Under the pieces are notes generated by a model. That model was not told the DNA's origin, made no database searches, and saw only the letters and a program-made list of their open reading frames with translations. DNA of 21,864 nucleotides from Bifiguratus adelaidae (Eukaryota > Mucoromycota > Endogonomycetes > Endogonales). A program made the translations under genes and the position numbers. The DNA is taken from the NCBI GenBank assembly GCA_002261195.1, contig MVBO01000196.1:1-21864 (forward strand), read 5' to 3'. Shown here piece by piece: positions 1 to 9,690 of the stretch. The first letter of the stretch is position 1. Each line of letters begins with the position of its first letter.

Positions 1-549
1 ATCAGGCTCCTGACCATCTTCTTCGGTACCAACGACGCCGCGTTCAACGCCCACCAGCATGTTCCATTGGAGCGGTATGAGGACAATCTCCGGTTTTTGG
101 TCCGGCAGGCGCTGAGCCGTAAGATCCCGGTGATTCTGATCGGTCCTGCGCCGTTCGACGAGTACTCGGCCGGGAGCAATGATCGGTCGACCATGGACAA
201 CTGCGCGTACTCGGAGACGGCCCGCCACGTCGCAGAGGAGATTGGGGTGCCGTTCATCGACCTCTGGCACGGGTTTCTCGAGTCCAAGGGTTGGAAGGAG
301 GGCCAACCCATCATCGGGAAAACAGGCGAAGCGACGGATCAGAACCTACGAGACTTGCTCACCGACGGCGTGCATTTCTCGGGAAAGGCCTACCGGCTCT
401 GGTACGATTTTTTGCTGCGGACGATCCGTGATAAGTACCCAGAGCTACGGATGGAAAACTTGCCGACAGTTCTCCCGCACATCTTTGACATTGATAATTC
501 GAACCTGCCTGATTCTCTGTGGCAGGAGGTCAAGGTCAAAGGCCGCTAG
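1..549 (+). CDS. SGNH/GDSL esterase, IAH1-like, C-terminal part (5' truncated by window edge)
   Basis: The frame is open from base 1, so the gene starts upstream of the window; about 182 residues are visible. Near the start the read is FFGTNDA (GTND at visible residues 9-12), the block III Gly-x-Asn-Asp motif of SGNH hydrolases in the form typical of isoamyl-acetate-hydrolysing esterase. Near the end is DGVHFSGKAYR (residues 122-132), the block V Asp-x-x-His that supplies the catalytic Asp and His. The block I nucleophile Ser (GDS) would lie upstream and cannot be checked. Family role: hydrolysis of short-chain acyl esters, usually intracellular; the natural substrate here is unknown. No intron is needed in the visible part. 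The stop is TAG at 547-549. Family assignment is strong, substrate assignment weak. Confidence 0.85.
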   Translation: MRLLTIFFGTNDAAFNAHQHVPLERYEDNLRFLVRQALSRKIPVILIGPAPFDEYSAGSNDRSTMDNCAYSETARHVAEEIGVPFIDLWHGFLESKGWKEGQPIIGKTGEATDQNLRDLLTDGVHFSGKAYRLWYDFLLRTIRDKYPELRMENLPTVLPHIFDIDNSNLPDSLWQEVKVKGR

Positions 550-1953
550 CCTCTAGCTGTTCGGATGACCTCTCTTCCCGGAGAGTTCAATAAGGCAAAG
601 TAGATTCTATTCCGGCTATGCTACAAAGTACTACCGGTCACAAACTCTAGAGCAAGGGCAAAAGCGGAAGTGTACCTTGAGGATTTATTTCAGTGACAAG
701 GCTTTAGAGCATTCACAGTCTATCACACTTGTCCGAGGCTTTGGTGGGGAGGTTCCACAGTGTTCTAGGTTAAGGCTCGCATTTCCTCTTTCCTATCTAT
801 CCTCGTGCTCTTCATACAAACCCTCAGGAGTACTATGTGTCGATATGCCGCAGCCAAACTTACAGCATGGATTAACGGGGTGGCGGATTCTAACAGATCT
901 TTGCAAAGTATACCGTAAATGGTATTTCTTGGCTTTTTGCAAAGGTCCCCTTGGACGCCAGCTTGCGTCAGCAAGGGTCTGTGTTAGGGAATGCCAACTC
1001 CGCCGCACTGTAGCTTGTATGAGTCGACCCGGGAGTTTGGTTCCGAGGCTCTTGATCGGCAAATGATGAGACTTGACGTAGATTGACGTCTCTGGATGAT
1101 ATGGTCTACTTGTCAATGTCGTTGGACGCAAGATAGTCTTTGAATGAATTTGAGTCTGAGAGAACGTTGGTTTTGATTAAGCTAAGGTACATGATTTGGA
1201 TGAAGACATGGCTATCTTATGTCTTTGTACATGAGATTTGGGTTGTTTGTACAAACCTATTCATCTTTCGCATTCCGATCACCTGCATCCCTTGGGTACT
1301 ATATAGTTTGTTCATGAGGCTCGTACAGGAACGTCCTCGAGATCTGCATACTTTTCCATTCTCTCCTCCATAGCGATCTGTGCTGTCGAAGAGACCAAGC
1401 TTTGTCGGCGATTAGTTGGCGAGAGAGACCGAGAGAATTTGTCGGGGCGAGTGTCTCTGCTCAATCGAGTGGTGTGCGGCGTCAAGTGTGATTCTCACGT
1501 TCTTGCCTTGCATAGCTTAACTCCCTGTGGAATCCACCGAGGCATGTGACCCTGCTGCTTTAACCAGAAACCATGTTTTCACTTGTCAGCGACTAATTAA
1601 CCTACTTTCTGGGAATCCACGCAACGCTATACGTACTCGCGCGTGACTTCCACTTATCGATCAACCTTGATAGTTTCTTTCGTCGAGAGAAGATCTACAC
1701 TACCTACACTACTCTAGCAGGTCTCCGGGTTCCTGTACAACGGCCATCTTCCACTCCTCGCCGTAAGAACCGTGATCCGCGGCTGATGAAGGAGATTGCC
1801 TTTTATGGAAAGGTGCGTGGTACGCCAGATTTGTACTTTCTCTATGGTGCGGGGTGCAGGCGAAATGGCCCAGCGGCGGTTCTTAATTCTTACATCAGTT
1901 CATTTTGCTTCCACTTGTTTGTTGCCTGACCCCACTCCTGCGAATGACACTCG
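550..1953. other. Intergenic region, no supported gene
   Basis: This 1.4 kb gap lies between the esterase stop and the Zn2Cys6 regulator. Short open frames on both strands (for example 677-1066 + and 793-1131 -) show no recognisable motif and overlap each other. A TATA-like tactatatag lies near 1298-1307, and CCG-N4-CCG (a common Zn2Cys6 half-site arrangement) lies at 1770-1779, about 175 bp before the regulator start. I see no tRNA, transposon ends or repeats. Confidence 0.5.
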
Positions 1954-3546
1954 ATGCACACCATGCCCTTCAAACGCGCTTGCGACTGCTGCAATATTAG
2001 GAAAGTCAAGTGCAACGGCATCTCTCCATGCCAGCGCTGTATTGAGAACGGCCTTACCTGCACGTTTTTGCGACAGCGCCGAAAAAGTGGCCCTCGCAGT
2101 CTTCGGCAGTCTTCTATTATGAAGATATGGAAGGAACAGATGTCCTCGGTGTGTGCTGCGCTCAAACAGTCCCCCTATACGGACAATGGCTGGTCGGAGT
2201 CTCAGCTAGCTTCATACCAACGGCGAATCCCGCTCACGCTGCTACGTATTGTGCTCCTCATATACAAAGAGAAGCTGTACGGTATATGGCCTATGTTGAG
2301 CGCGGAGAACCTGATGCACCGGCTGGAGAACGACCCCAATGATCCCGAGATATACACGCTTGCCACTGCGCTATGTGGAGCGACACTTTCCCACCTGAAC
2401 CAGAGCATCACGCATGAATCGCTGCATGAGCCTCTGACGGCCCATTCATTTGCCCAAGAGGCGAGGCGCGTCCGGGCAACTTTTGATTATATGGAGCCAG
2501 TCACACTCAACACAGTTCTGACGTCCTATTTCCTCCATATCTACTATGGCCGGCAGTCATCGCGACCCCAGACCGCTACATTCTATATCAGGGAGGCGAT
2601 TTCGTTTGCCCAGCTCCTGGAGATGCATACGGAAGAAGCGTACTTCCAACACTCCACCGAGGACCAGAAAGTTATGCGGAAACTGTACTTTCTGCTCTTC
2701 ATGACGGAGCGCTATCTATGTGTCCAGTACGGCCTTCCCACGGTCCTGGAACCGATCACGCTCCCCACAACGGAAAATGAAGATCTGCCAGGTGTGGTCT
2801 CCGGTTTCCTGAATCTCGTTACACTATTCAGCACGCCCGGAAACGATTTCTTCAGCAAATGGACCTCCCAGAGTCCCAACGTGTCGGTCAGCAGTAAGCA
2901 GCTGCTTCTGATTCAGCGCGAGCTGAAGCTGCCAACGGAGACTCCCAGCTGCGCCAACGATATACAAACGGTGGACATCGTGGCGACGCAGCATTGGCTT
3001 CGGTCCCTGGCGTGGAGGCTGTCCGTCCAGCTGGGCTACGTGGTTCCCGGTGGCCGGCAGGAAATGAGCGTCGCCTACCCGGTGAGAATCGCCCGGGACG
3101 CGCTGTGTGGCGTTTCCCCGATCTCCATGGAAGCATTCGAAGTGCATGGTCCCGGAATGGAGGCGAAAATGCACGAAATCGCCAGCGCCCTTGCCGATTC
3201 GATCTTGTGCCAGCCGGAAGGCGACCCGTCTTCTTCCTTTGTCGTCGGCCCGCGCGATATCCTCAAGAGTCTGAGTGACTTGATATTTTCCACGCAAGTC
3301 ATGAATCCCGAGCTGCGCAACTCCCTGTCTTGCAAGCTGGATATCGTCCTCGGATGCTCATGGGTACCACCGGCTATCGATGTCACGGACGATATAGTCA
3401 ACTCCGGGATGGAAGAAAATACGTCTCAGATCAGCTTCCCTACAGTGCCATTTGCTGATCTTCCAGTGCTAGGGATGGATGTCTGTAGCAATGAGGCGCC
3501 GAAGCTGACAATATTGAATGGCGAAGGGATAGCTGGCTATTCATAA
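1954..3546 (+). CDS. Zn(II)2Cys6 transcription factor, MAL-activator/sucrose-utilisation type
   Basis: This is an intronless frame of 530 residues. The N-terminus carries a complete binuclear zinc cluster at about residues 9-37 with spacing C-x2-C-x6-C-x5-C-x2-C-x6-C (ACDCC..RKVKC..PCQRC..C). It is followed by a basic RRKSGPRS linker that resembles the KRGPK stretch after the zinc cluster in yeast MAL activators and the SUC1-type sucrose-utilisation regulators. The rest is an alpha-helical regulatory region (for example the stretch around YLCVQYGLPTVLEPI) typical of the middle-homology part of fungal regulators. By family it is a nuclear DNA-binding protein, probably recognising CGG triplets. 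A role in sugar use is inference from the zinc-cluster flavour and from the alpha-galactosidase 3.7 kb downstream; the target genes are unknown. The start could also be the second ATG at 1963, three codons in. Confidence 0.85.
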   Translation: MHTMPFKRACDCCNIRKVKCNGISPCQRCIENGLTCTFLRQRRKSGPRSLRQSSIMKIWKEQMSSVCAALKQSPYTDNGWSESQLASYQRRIPLTLLRIVLLIYKEKLYGIWPMLSAENLMHRLENDPNDPEIYTLATALCGATLSHLNQSITHESLHEPLTAHSFAQEARRVRATFDYMEPVTLNTVLTSYFLHIYYGRQSSRPQTATFYIREAISFAQLLEMHTEEAYFQHSTEDQKVMRKLYFLLFMTERYLCVQYGLPTVLEPITLPTTENEDLPGVVSGFLNLVTLFSTPGNDFFSKWTSQSPNVSVSSKQLLLIQRELKLPTETPSCANDIQTVDIVATQHWLRSLAWRLSVQLGYVVPGGRQEMSVAYPVRIARDALCGVSPISMEAFEVHGPGMEAKMHEIASALADSILCQPEGDPSSSFVVGPRDILKSLSDLIFSTQVMNPELRNSLSCKLDIVLGCSWVPPAIDVTDDIVNSGMEENTSQISFPTVPFADLPVLGMDVCSNEAPKLTILNGEGIAGYS

Positions 3547-5371
3547 ACCGGGCTTTTGATTGCAGTCTTAACCGATAGCAATTGTACGAAGCAGCGCTAT
3601 GAAGCGAGAAAAATCACCATCAAGTTTCTGCGAATGTAGAATCTCATGTTGGAGAAGCCAATAGGGTGCCCGATATCATTGAAATTCGGCTAGAATCAAA
3701 GGCTATCCACCCCATTTTTGTAGCATTCCGGTACAGACTGACTCGACTATTGAGGTGCAATGCCACCTTTTATCTACATGTATACATAATATGTACATAC
3801 GTTCACGCGACAACACATGTCAGAGGTTCCTACTCTCTCAGTACATTGGAAATGGAAGAAATACAGCATTAACTGCATATTAGCCTCCAAGGGCTTTTAT
3901 CGTCTCGACGAGGTTTATGAAATGATTCCTTTTTTTGCAGTGTCGGTGGATTCTTTGGCAGGTTTGCACCGGGATGCAACTCTCTCGACACGATCCGGTA
4001 CGGGTGATGAGAGCTGGCGGAGTGCTGCGCATAGCTTAAACTACTCAATTACCTATAGCTTGAAACGGGTTACATACAGCTATGTGAAGCGCTCGGGCGG
4101 GGCCAACCCACCATATATACCGAATCCTTCGCTAGGCGACTGCAGAATGGGTACTGTACACTCGAAGCGACATATGTGTAGCTAGGAAAGAGAATGAATA
4201 AAAGCTTGAGTTGAAATGAACACGATGACCTTAACTTGATGAGAGAAGCGCTTGCAACTACTGAATCGCGTCACAAATCTCTACAATGAGCTATGGTGAA
4301 CACCTTGCATTACCTTGGCTCTGACAGTTATCACTCAAAGCAGGTAACATTCGCAAAGCTGCTATTGCAAGCTGACATTTGCGACCAAGGCACGATCGTC
4401 AGGGTGCATCTTCGGGTGTAATATACCCATGACGGAGTAGAAGGAAACACTAGAGGAATGAGGAGATTATACACATGTGTTATTGAGGAAAAACCTAGTT
4501 CCATAAGCAAACAATGTACAAAAAAGATCAAGACACAGTAAGTTAAGTGATATCTGCACGCAAATGTAATAATTCCTAGACAGTGTGTATTCGAGTGATC
4601 TTTATAGTGTTCTGAATGTATTGATTGAACTTGTACAAGCTCTACCTTCATTCTACCTGCGGATCCCCGACGTGGCAAGCAACATAAGACTCTGACGACA
4701 TATCTCCATGGGGCCAGCCTACCTGTCCATGGATTTTCGCACCATCACGCACCATAGTGTACCAGACAGGAAGGCGCAGATAACATACATCGATGAGCTG
4801 ACAACAAGCGAATGCACACTGTTATAAAACTAGGCAGTATCAAAAACATGAACAAGCATCAAATAATCAAGCTTGCTTGTATAACGTGAAATTGCCGGGC
4901 ACTCTACTGTATTTACCTAGAGGACAGGCCACGAAGAGTAAATGTCAGTGCCTCCCACAAATCCGAAAAAGACCCATGTGCCTAAATGCAGTCCACTGGA
5001 CAGAATTACCCAAGATAGGATTTCATTCATTATATTCATATAATTGCCACATATGGCAGAGGAATTGCCATATTTGGTCTCATTGTAGGTAATATCAAGT
5101 GCATTGTAAATACCGAAAACTTCATCATCTGCCCTAAAACTTTGCGGAGAGGTAGCTTATCATGGTACTTACCTTTGAACAAAATCCCAGCCTCGTAGCT
5201 GATCGGAACAAGTCTACTGCAATTTTTCAAAAGTTTAGGAAAATCCAGCGGACTCAAAATTCAAGCTCCAGACATCGCCGAGTGTATCGGGTCCTGACAT
5301 TTGGTAATTCATGCGGGGTCTCCTTGCCATGCTCATTTCCTGGGGGTATCACACGGCAACTCGACGAAATC
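3547..5371. other. Intergenic region, no supported gene
   Basis: This 1.8 kb A/T-rich gap lies between the regulator and the TenA gene. Open frames (for example 4331-4678 - and 3817-4185 +) lack motifs and look like chance. Around 3770-3805 there is a purine/pyrimidine-alternating stretch (tacatgtatacataatatgt). Near 5043-5077 an attgcca element is repeated (attgccacatatggca, then attgccatattt). The frame of the TenA gene stays open upstream to an ATG at 5162, but residues encoded before 5372 do not resemble the family, so I treat them as leader. Confidence 0.5.
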
Positions 5372-6082
5372 ATGTCGTGCAATTCATCTCGAGAACTGGC
5401 TGATAGCATCGTAGAGGCTGCTGGAGAGCAGTATAAGAAGGTGACGAGCGATGCCAAATTCATCCAAGCAGTCGGCGATGGCAGCATCTCCACCGCTCAG
5501 TTCAACAGGTGGCTCAGCGAGGATTACTACTTTGTCGTCGTCACCATTAAGGCAGTCTCGGCGCTGCTCGTCTTTCTTCCTAGCGAGAGCACCAAGACGC
5601 TGATTGCAGCCTTGGGCGCGTTCAGCGAGGAGCTCTCGTTCTTTCGGCAGCACATCAAGGAGAAGGATTTGAAAGATCTACCGGCCGGCGACCTCGACCA
5701 GACAAATGTGCGTGCAGAAGTCTCAAACGACAGCCCCTTGAAAGACTACAACTCGCACACCGAGGAAATTACCACGAAAGCCCTCTCCGGCAACCCGCGA
5801 GACGTCTGGCGGCTGTTGGTCTTTCACTACATGGCCGAGCGATGCTACTACGACGCCTGGGCGTCAGTTGCAAATCCGCCGCCAGCCTATCAAGAATTCG
5901 TCACCCGCTGGGCAAGCGACGCTTTCAAAGCCTACATCGAAAGGCTCGAGCGGATCGTTCTACTTTATTACAACCAGCTGAAAACCGACATTCCCGAAAC
6001 AGACCTACTTCATGTATCCCAAGACGAGTCGAGATACGTCGTCCAAGCCGAGGACGATTTCTGGAATTATTGCATGTCGTAA
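5372..6082 (+). CDS. TenA/THI-4 family protein (thiaminase-II-like fold)
   Basis: A 236-residue intronless protein, the usual TenA length. The family signature is clear: FNRWLSEDYYFV at residues 44-55, an acidic EEL followed by paired Phe at 87-91, ERCYYDAW at 156-163 (the x-Tyr-x-x-Ala-Trp helix), and a C-terminal EDDFW at 227-231 containing the probable catalytic Glu. The Cys that marks the TenA_C subclass (LPC motif) is absent; FHYMAER stands there instead, which suggests the TenA_E group that works on aminopyrimidines in thiamine salvage. Biochemical role is inferred from family. I chose the ATG at 5372 because the family homology begins just after it; an upstream in-frame ATG at 5162 would add 70 unlikely residues. 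It is cytosolic, with no signal peptide. Its 3' end lies 9 bp from the end of the opposing PRPP-synthetase relic. Confidence 0.85.
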   Translation: MSCNSSRELADSIVEAAGEQYKKVTSDAKFIQAVGDGSISTAQFNRWLSEDYYFVVVTIKAVSALLVFLPSESTKTLIAALGAFSEELSFFRQHIKEKDLKDLPAGDLDQTNVRAEVSNDSPLKDYNSHTEEITTKALSGNPRDVWRLLVFHYMAERCYYDAWASVANPPPAYQEFVTRWASDAFKAYIERLERIVLLYYNQLKTDIPETDLLHVSQDESRYVVQAEDDFWNYCMS

Positions 6083-6091
6083 AATATACAG

Positions 6092-6787
6092 TTACTCGCG
6101 CGGGACGTGTAAGAATAGATAGCTGACGCTCTCTCCGTTTTGTAGCCGCCTGAGGGCCTCGGCGAGCGTCGCGGAGATGTCGATTTCCTCGGTTTTCTTG
6201 CACTTTGCCATCCGCTCGCTAGATACGACACTGTTCGTCTGGCCGTTTACATACAAGCTTCGCATCGAATTTGGTACCAGCGTTGCATTGCTGGGCGTCA
6301 TAGTTCCGGGAGTGTTCATTCCGTGGTGCTTTTTGCGCTTCTTGTGAAAGAGGGCAAAGTCGAGGTCGAGGCAGTCGGCGATAGAGGCGGCCCTGAAACT
6401 AAGCTTTGCGCGACAACTTTTGAAGCTCACCTCTTGGCGCCACTGGCATCCGCCTCGCCGACGCCGTCTTGTACGCGTCGATGATGAGCAGCTACATCAC
6501 ATTGTCGTTGACTTCGCCGCACCCAGACTGCACTATAAAGACATCCTGTCGCGGACTTATTCGCCTATTAGGATGTATGACTCTCTTGACTGCTTCTTGT
6601 GGATCGACGCCTTGCCCTGGTTGATGCCGAGTTTACATCAGGACAAGCGTGAAGGGATGTTTAAAACATCTCTTTTCAGCGATCAAGTTGGTGAGCTCGG
6701 AGTGCGTAATCCCTGAACCATAAGAGAGTCCCTAATACAAAAGAGTCGTCTGTCCGTAAAGAGCTTGATGGAATTGGAGCCGACCAT
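6092..6787 (-). pseudogene. Ribose-phosphate pyrophosphokinase (PRPP synthetase) pseudogene
   Basis: Reading the minus strand gives scattered pieces of PRPP synthetase in the right order but in different frames. The N-terminus MVGSNSIKLFT starts at 6787. A GITHSELTNLIAEK piece (about 6672-6716) corresponds to the family's GNSHPEL region. VFIVQSGCGEVNDNVM (about 6495-6542) is followed by TAG at 6494-6492 where the family has Glu, then LLI-IDAYKTASARR. Next come SGAKRAASIADCLDLDFALFHKK and, at the C-terminus, IDISATLAEALRR and NGESVSYLF. An intron with gtgagc and tttcag ends still separates AKR from AASIAD (roughly 6391-6429), so the copy is not retroprocessed. About 100 codons are missing between SARR and SGAKR, and the PRPP-binding DDxxDTG loop is also gone. 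It cannot encode an active enzyme. Identity is from recognised motifs, not alignment. Confidence 0.8.
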
Positions 6788-7150
6788 AGTCGCGGACTGT
6801 GCGAGTGCAGAGGCTCTCGTTCTTTTTCGTCCGTGCGAGCGCCGATCACTAAGTTCTATCCCGGCATTCAGTCGACCGAGAATCTACCCGAAACCCAAAC
6901 CCGAACTCTGTTTTACTTCGCAAATTCTACGCAACTATGTAACTTTCCCACACATCCGCTAGCGAGAATTCCTTTTTCGGCCATTTCATGTAACCCAACG
7001 GACGTTATAGGGCCTGGTGCAGGGCAGGGTGCTAAGGAGGGGCACAGACTTTGTGCTGATCGTCTATATCAGTGAGAGGATAATATGGGAGACGGAGGAA
7101 TTGAAAATTAACTTGCGGCCGACGTAAACCGAAAATCCTACCGTTAACTA

Positions 7151-7188
7151 CCCCACAAGTGTTGGCTAGTCTCTGACCATATAAAAAG
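7151..7188 (+). promoter_or_regulatory. Core promoter of the alpha-galactosidase gene (TATA box and possible CreA site)
   Basis: TATAAAAAG at 7180-7188 ends 65 bp before the GH27 start codon, a good place for a fungal TATA box. Just upstream, CCCCAC at 7151-7156 is the complement of GTGGGG, which fits the CreA consensus SYGGRG; carbon catabolite repression of an alpha-galactosidase would be expected, but a single site is weak evidence. Confidence 0.5.
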
Positions 7189-7253
7189 GAACGAGAAATT
7201 CTTCCTCGAAGGTCTCGACATCCGTCAAGAAGGACGAACAGGACCAAGGAAAG

Positions 7254-9056
7254 ATGTTCTCGATACTCGTCGTTGCTTTGTTGATTGCCGTCAATCTGGT
7301 TACTGCCCAATGGAATTGTGGTGGATCAACTTATACACCCGGCTCAACTAACTTTACGGCGGAATGTTACCAAACAGCTCAAGACTGTATCCGCAAACTA
7401 AGTGCGAATGCAAGTCAAGAATATTGTCAAGATGCGGGGGGAAATCTCTACATGCAGCAGCAACCAAACAAAGGCACCAATAGCGATGCTGTTGTTGCCT
7501 TTCAGGATATTCTTGACTTTTGTCTTCTGGATGGTTCGACGACTGGGACGTGGGATGATGGATATGATGGGCAATGGTACTGGATGGCCGCAGGATCCGG
7601 TTGCTACTCGCCAAATGGGACCATAGGGACCAAAGGACCTGGTTTCTGCGTTCAGGACCGTACAGATACCAACATCAATGGATGTTATCCACAGCCGATT
7701 GCCAATTCTGGACCTTTACAAGTCTTGCGCACAGGCAAAACTGCAAATGGCTTCACTAACTCCGGACGAGGTTGGAACTCTTGGGGAATCCAAGCTACTC
7801 CTGCTACCACTCCCAGCTGGACGGGTTTCAACCAGAGCAATGTGATGAAGCAATGTAGCGTCCTCGCTCGGTCCGAGTTCAAGGCAATGGGCTATGACGT
7901 TTGCAGTTTAGATGCAGGTTGGTCCACGAACGATGTGGATGGATATGGAAGAATCCAATACAACAGCAATTTTAACTTACCCGAGCTGGGAAACTACCTT
8001 CACGGTCTCGGTCTCAAGATGGGTGTCTATGTCATCCCTGGAGTTCCATGTGGCGCTGCCAACAAGACAATCAAGGGAACAAACATTTTGATCGGCGATG
8101 TGCTTAATGGGAACAATGATGGGTTGGGATTCTGCGACTGGGATTTCTCAAAGGATGGCGTTCAGCAATGGCACGACTCTCTGATTGAATTGTGGGCCTC
8201 TTGGGGTGTTGACATGATCAAGCTAGACTTTGTCACTCCTGGAAGCCCATGGAATGGAGCGAACTTGGTGTGCAACAACAGTGCTGCCGTGGAAGCGTAC
8301 CATAAGGCTATTGCAAACTCGGGTCGGCAGATTCGTTTGGATCTATCCTGGAAGCTTTGCCGCAACGAGACCTACTTGTCCCTGTACAGTCAATTTGCAG
8401 AGTCAATGCGAACCGACCAGGATATCGATAACTACGGACAGAACACGTTTGTTGCTTGGCAAGTTGTTCAACGAGCTATCGACAATTATCGCCAATACAT
8501 CTCGTTGCAGAAGCAAAGAAACGTTCCCATCACAATCTACCCTGACATGGACAATCTGTTTGTTGGAAACTCAGAGAATGTCACCGGGGTGACAGACACT
8601 CAGAGAATCACCATAATGAACCATTGGCTCGGAGCCGCAGCGAACTTGATCATCGGCTCAGATATGACGCAGCTTGATGATCTGGGAGTAAGACTGCTGA
8701 CAAGCCCACAATCCGCTGCTGCTGCCAAATTCTTCGCCCAATACCCGATGCAGCCTCGAAATCCTGGAACTGGAAACAACAAGGCTCAGCAGTTGCAAGC
8801 CTGGATTGCCGGTCCTACAAATAACCAAGAAGCTTATGTCCTTATAGCCAACTACGGACATGACGAGGGTGTAGGTGGATTTGGAACGTCTCTGACTGGA
8901 GTCCAGAAGGTGACGGTCTCGTTGAGCGACTTGGGAATCGCAAATAGAAAGTGGACATTCACAGATGTCTGGAATGGGAACTCCACAAAGGTAGACAGTT
9001 CATACACAGCTTACCTCGGTGAATATGAGTCGCAGCTCCTATACCTAAAGCCATAG
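7254..9056 (+). CDS. Secreted alpha-galactosidase, glycoside hydrolase family 27
   Basis: A 600-residue intronless protein. Residues 1-18 form a signal peptide (hydrophobic core, cleavage likely at VTA/QW). Residues about 19-150 are a Cys- and Asn-rich region not part of the catalytic barrel. The GH27 (beta/alpha)8 domain then begins with GWNSW (173-177) and SLDAGW (218-223). The nucleophile is predicted as D325 in MIKLDF, and the acid/base as D390 in RTDQDI, matching the Arg-x3-Asp-Ile pattern of the family. A GSDMTQL segment (468-474) and a C-terminal beta-sandwich (about 510-600) complete it. By family it removes terminal alpha-linked galactose (GH27 also holds beta-L-arabinopyranosidases and alpha-N-acetylgalactosaminidases) outside the cell, from oligosaccharides or galactomannan. 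Numerous NxS/T sequons agree with secretion. The start at 7254 is fixed by the signal peptide and by a TATA box 66 bp upstream. Confidence 0.92.
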   Translation: MFSILVVALLIAVNLVTAQWNCGGSTYTPGSTNFTAECYQTAQDCIRKLSANASQEYCQDAGGNLYMQQQPNKGTNSDAVVAFQDILDFCLLDGSTTGTWDDGYDGQWYWMAAGSGCYSPNGTIGTKGPGFCVQDRTDTNINGCYPQPIANSGPLQVLRTGKTANGFTNSGRGWNSWGIQATPATTPSWTGFNQSNVMKQCSVLARSEFKAMGYDVCSLDAGWSTNDVDGYGRIQYNSNFNLPELGNYLHGLGLKMGVYVIPGVPCGAANKTIKGTNILIGDVLNGNNDGLGFCDWDFSKDGVQQWHDSLIELWASWGVDMIKLDFVTPGSPWNGANLVCNNSAAVEAYHKAIANSGRQIRLDLSWKLCRNETYLSLYSQFAESMRTDQDIDNYGQNTFVAWQVVQRAIDNYRQYISLQKQRNVPITIYPDMDNLFVGNSENVTGVTDTQRITIMNHWLGAAANLIIGSDMTQLDDLGVRLLTSPQSAAAAKFFAQYPMQPRNPGTGNNKAQQLQAWIAGPTNNQEAYVLIANYGHDEGVGGFGTSLTGVQKVTVSLSDLGIANRKWTFTDVWNGNSTKVDSSYTAYLGEYESQLLYLKP

Positions 9057-9690
9057 GCTAAACCCGTAGCATGAGAAAATGTATAAAAGAATGAAATATA
9101 CGTACCTTCAGCCAAGTCCCTGGTGTGTTTCTTTAATGACTGACTCGAGCTCACGTTTCTGGATGATTGCCATTTTTGGCAACATTGTTCTTGCAAAGGT
9201 CGGTTCCGGGGACTCTAAAGGCCATTTTCTTGAGAACCAAGCGACCTTATGACTTTGGAAGCATACTATCGGGTTGCTGACTTATAGGACCACTGGAACT
9301 GAGCCCTGAGTTCCAACTCGCTATTTCCCCTAACCCAAACAGTTATTCATTCATTTACTTCCAGCTAAATAAAGACTATTTTGCCATTTCTGGGACATTT
9401 CGACGCGCTCTAGCGTTTGACGCGTACCAAGCGACAGCGCGTTCTTATTTCTAGTCTTTATAACACGCTATGTCGTCCTCTTCTTCTGCTGCACCTTATT
9501 ACACTCATCTGTATTGATTTGAATTTCGGGGCTTGGAATGAATTTAAACTGAATTTGCTCGAACCTATTGTATTGAGTGGGGTACTACGTGTACACAAGT
9601 TATAATGTTGAACGAAGGTTTTATTGATCCAACAGAGTACAAATGGCATACCTTCTCATCTACTGTGAGAATGGCGTGGAATAATTGTCA
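9057..9690. other. Intergenic region between convergent alpha-galactosidase and candidate multi-exon gene
   Basis: This 630 bp gap contains no convincing coding sequence. The only item I can support is a minus-strand AATAAA (plus-strand TTTATT at 9620-9625) about 70 bp past the inferred stop of the minus-strand gene, where a poly(A) signal would be expected. Confidence 0.4.
9620..9625 (-). terminator. Possible poly(A) signal AATAAA of the minus-strand multi-exon gene
   Basis: Read on the minus strand this is AATAAA in the context tcaataaaacc, 66 bp downstream of the inferred TAA (9693-9691). Fungal poly(A) signals are loose, so this is supporting evidence only. Confidence 0.35.

Noticed and set aside
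677-1131. Overlapping open frames on both strands in the left intergenic region
   Set aside because: No motifs, mutual overlap and ordinary length for chance frames.
2824-3401. Long minus-strand open frames inside the MAL-type regulator
   Set aside because: They are shadows of the plus-strand gene, which has a zinc cluster and a continuous 530-residue frame.
5162-5371. Upstream in-frame extension of the TenA gene from an ATG at 5162
   Set aside because: The 70 extra residues are unlike TenA N-termini and the 236-residue form from 5372 has the family's normal length and domain start.
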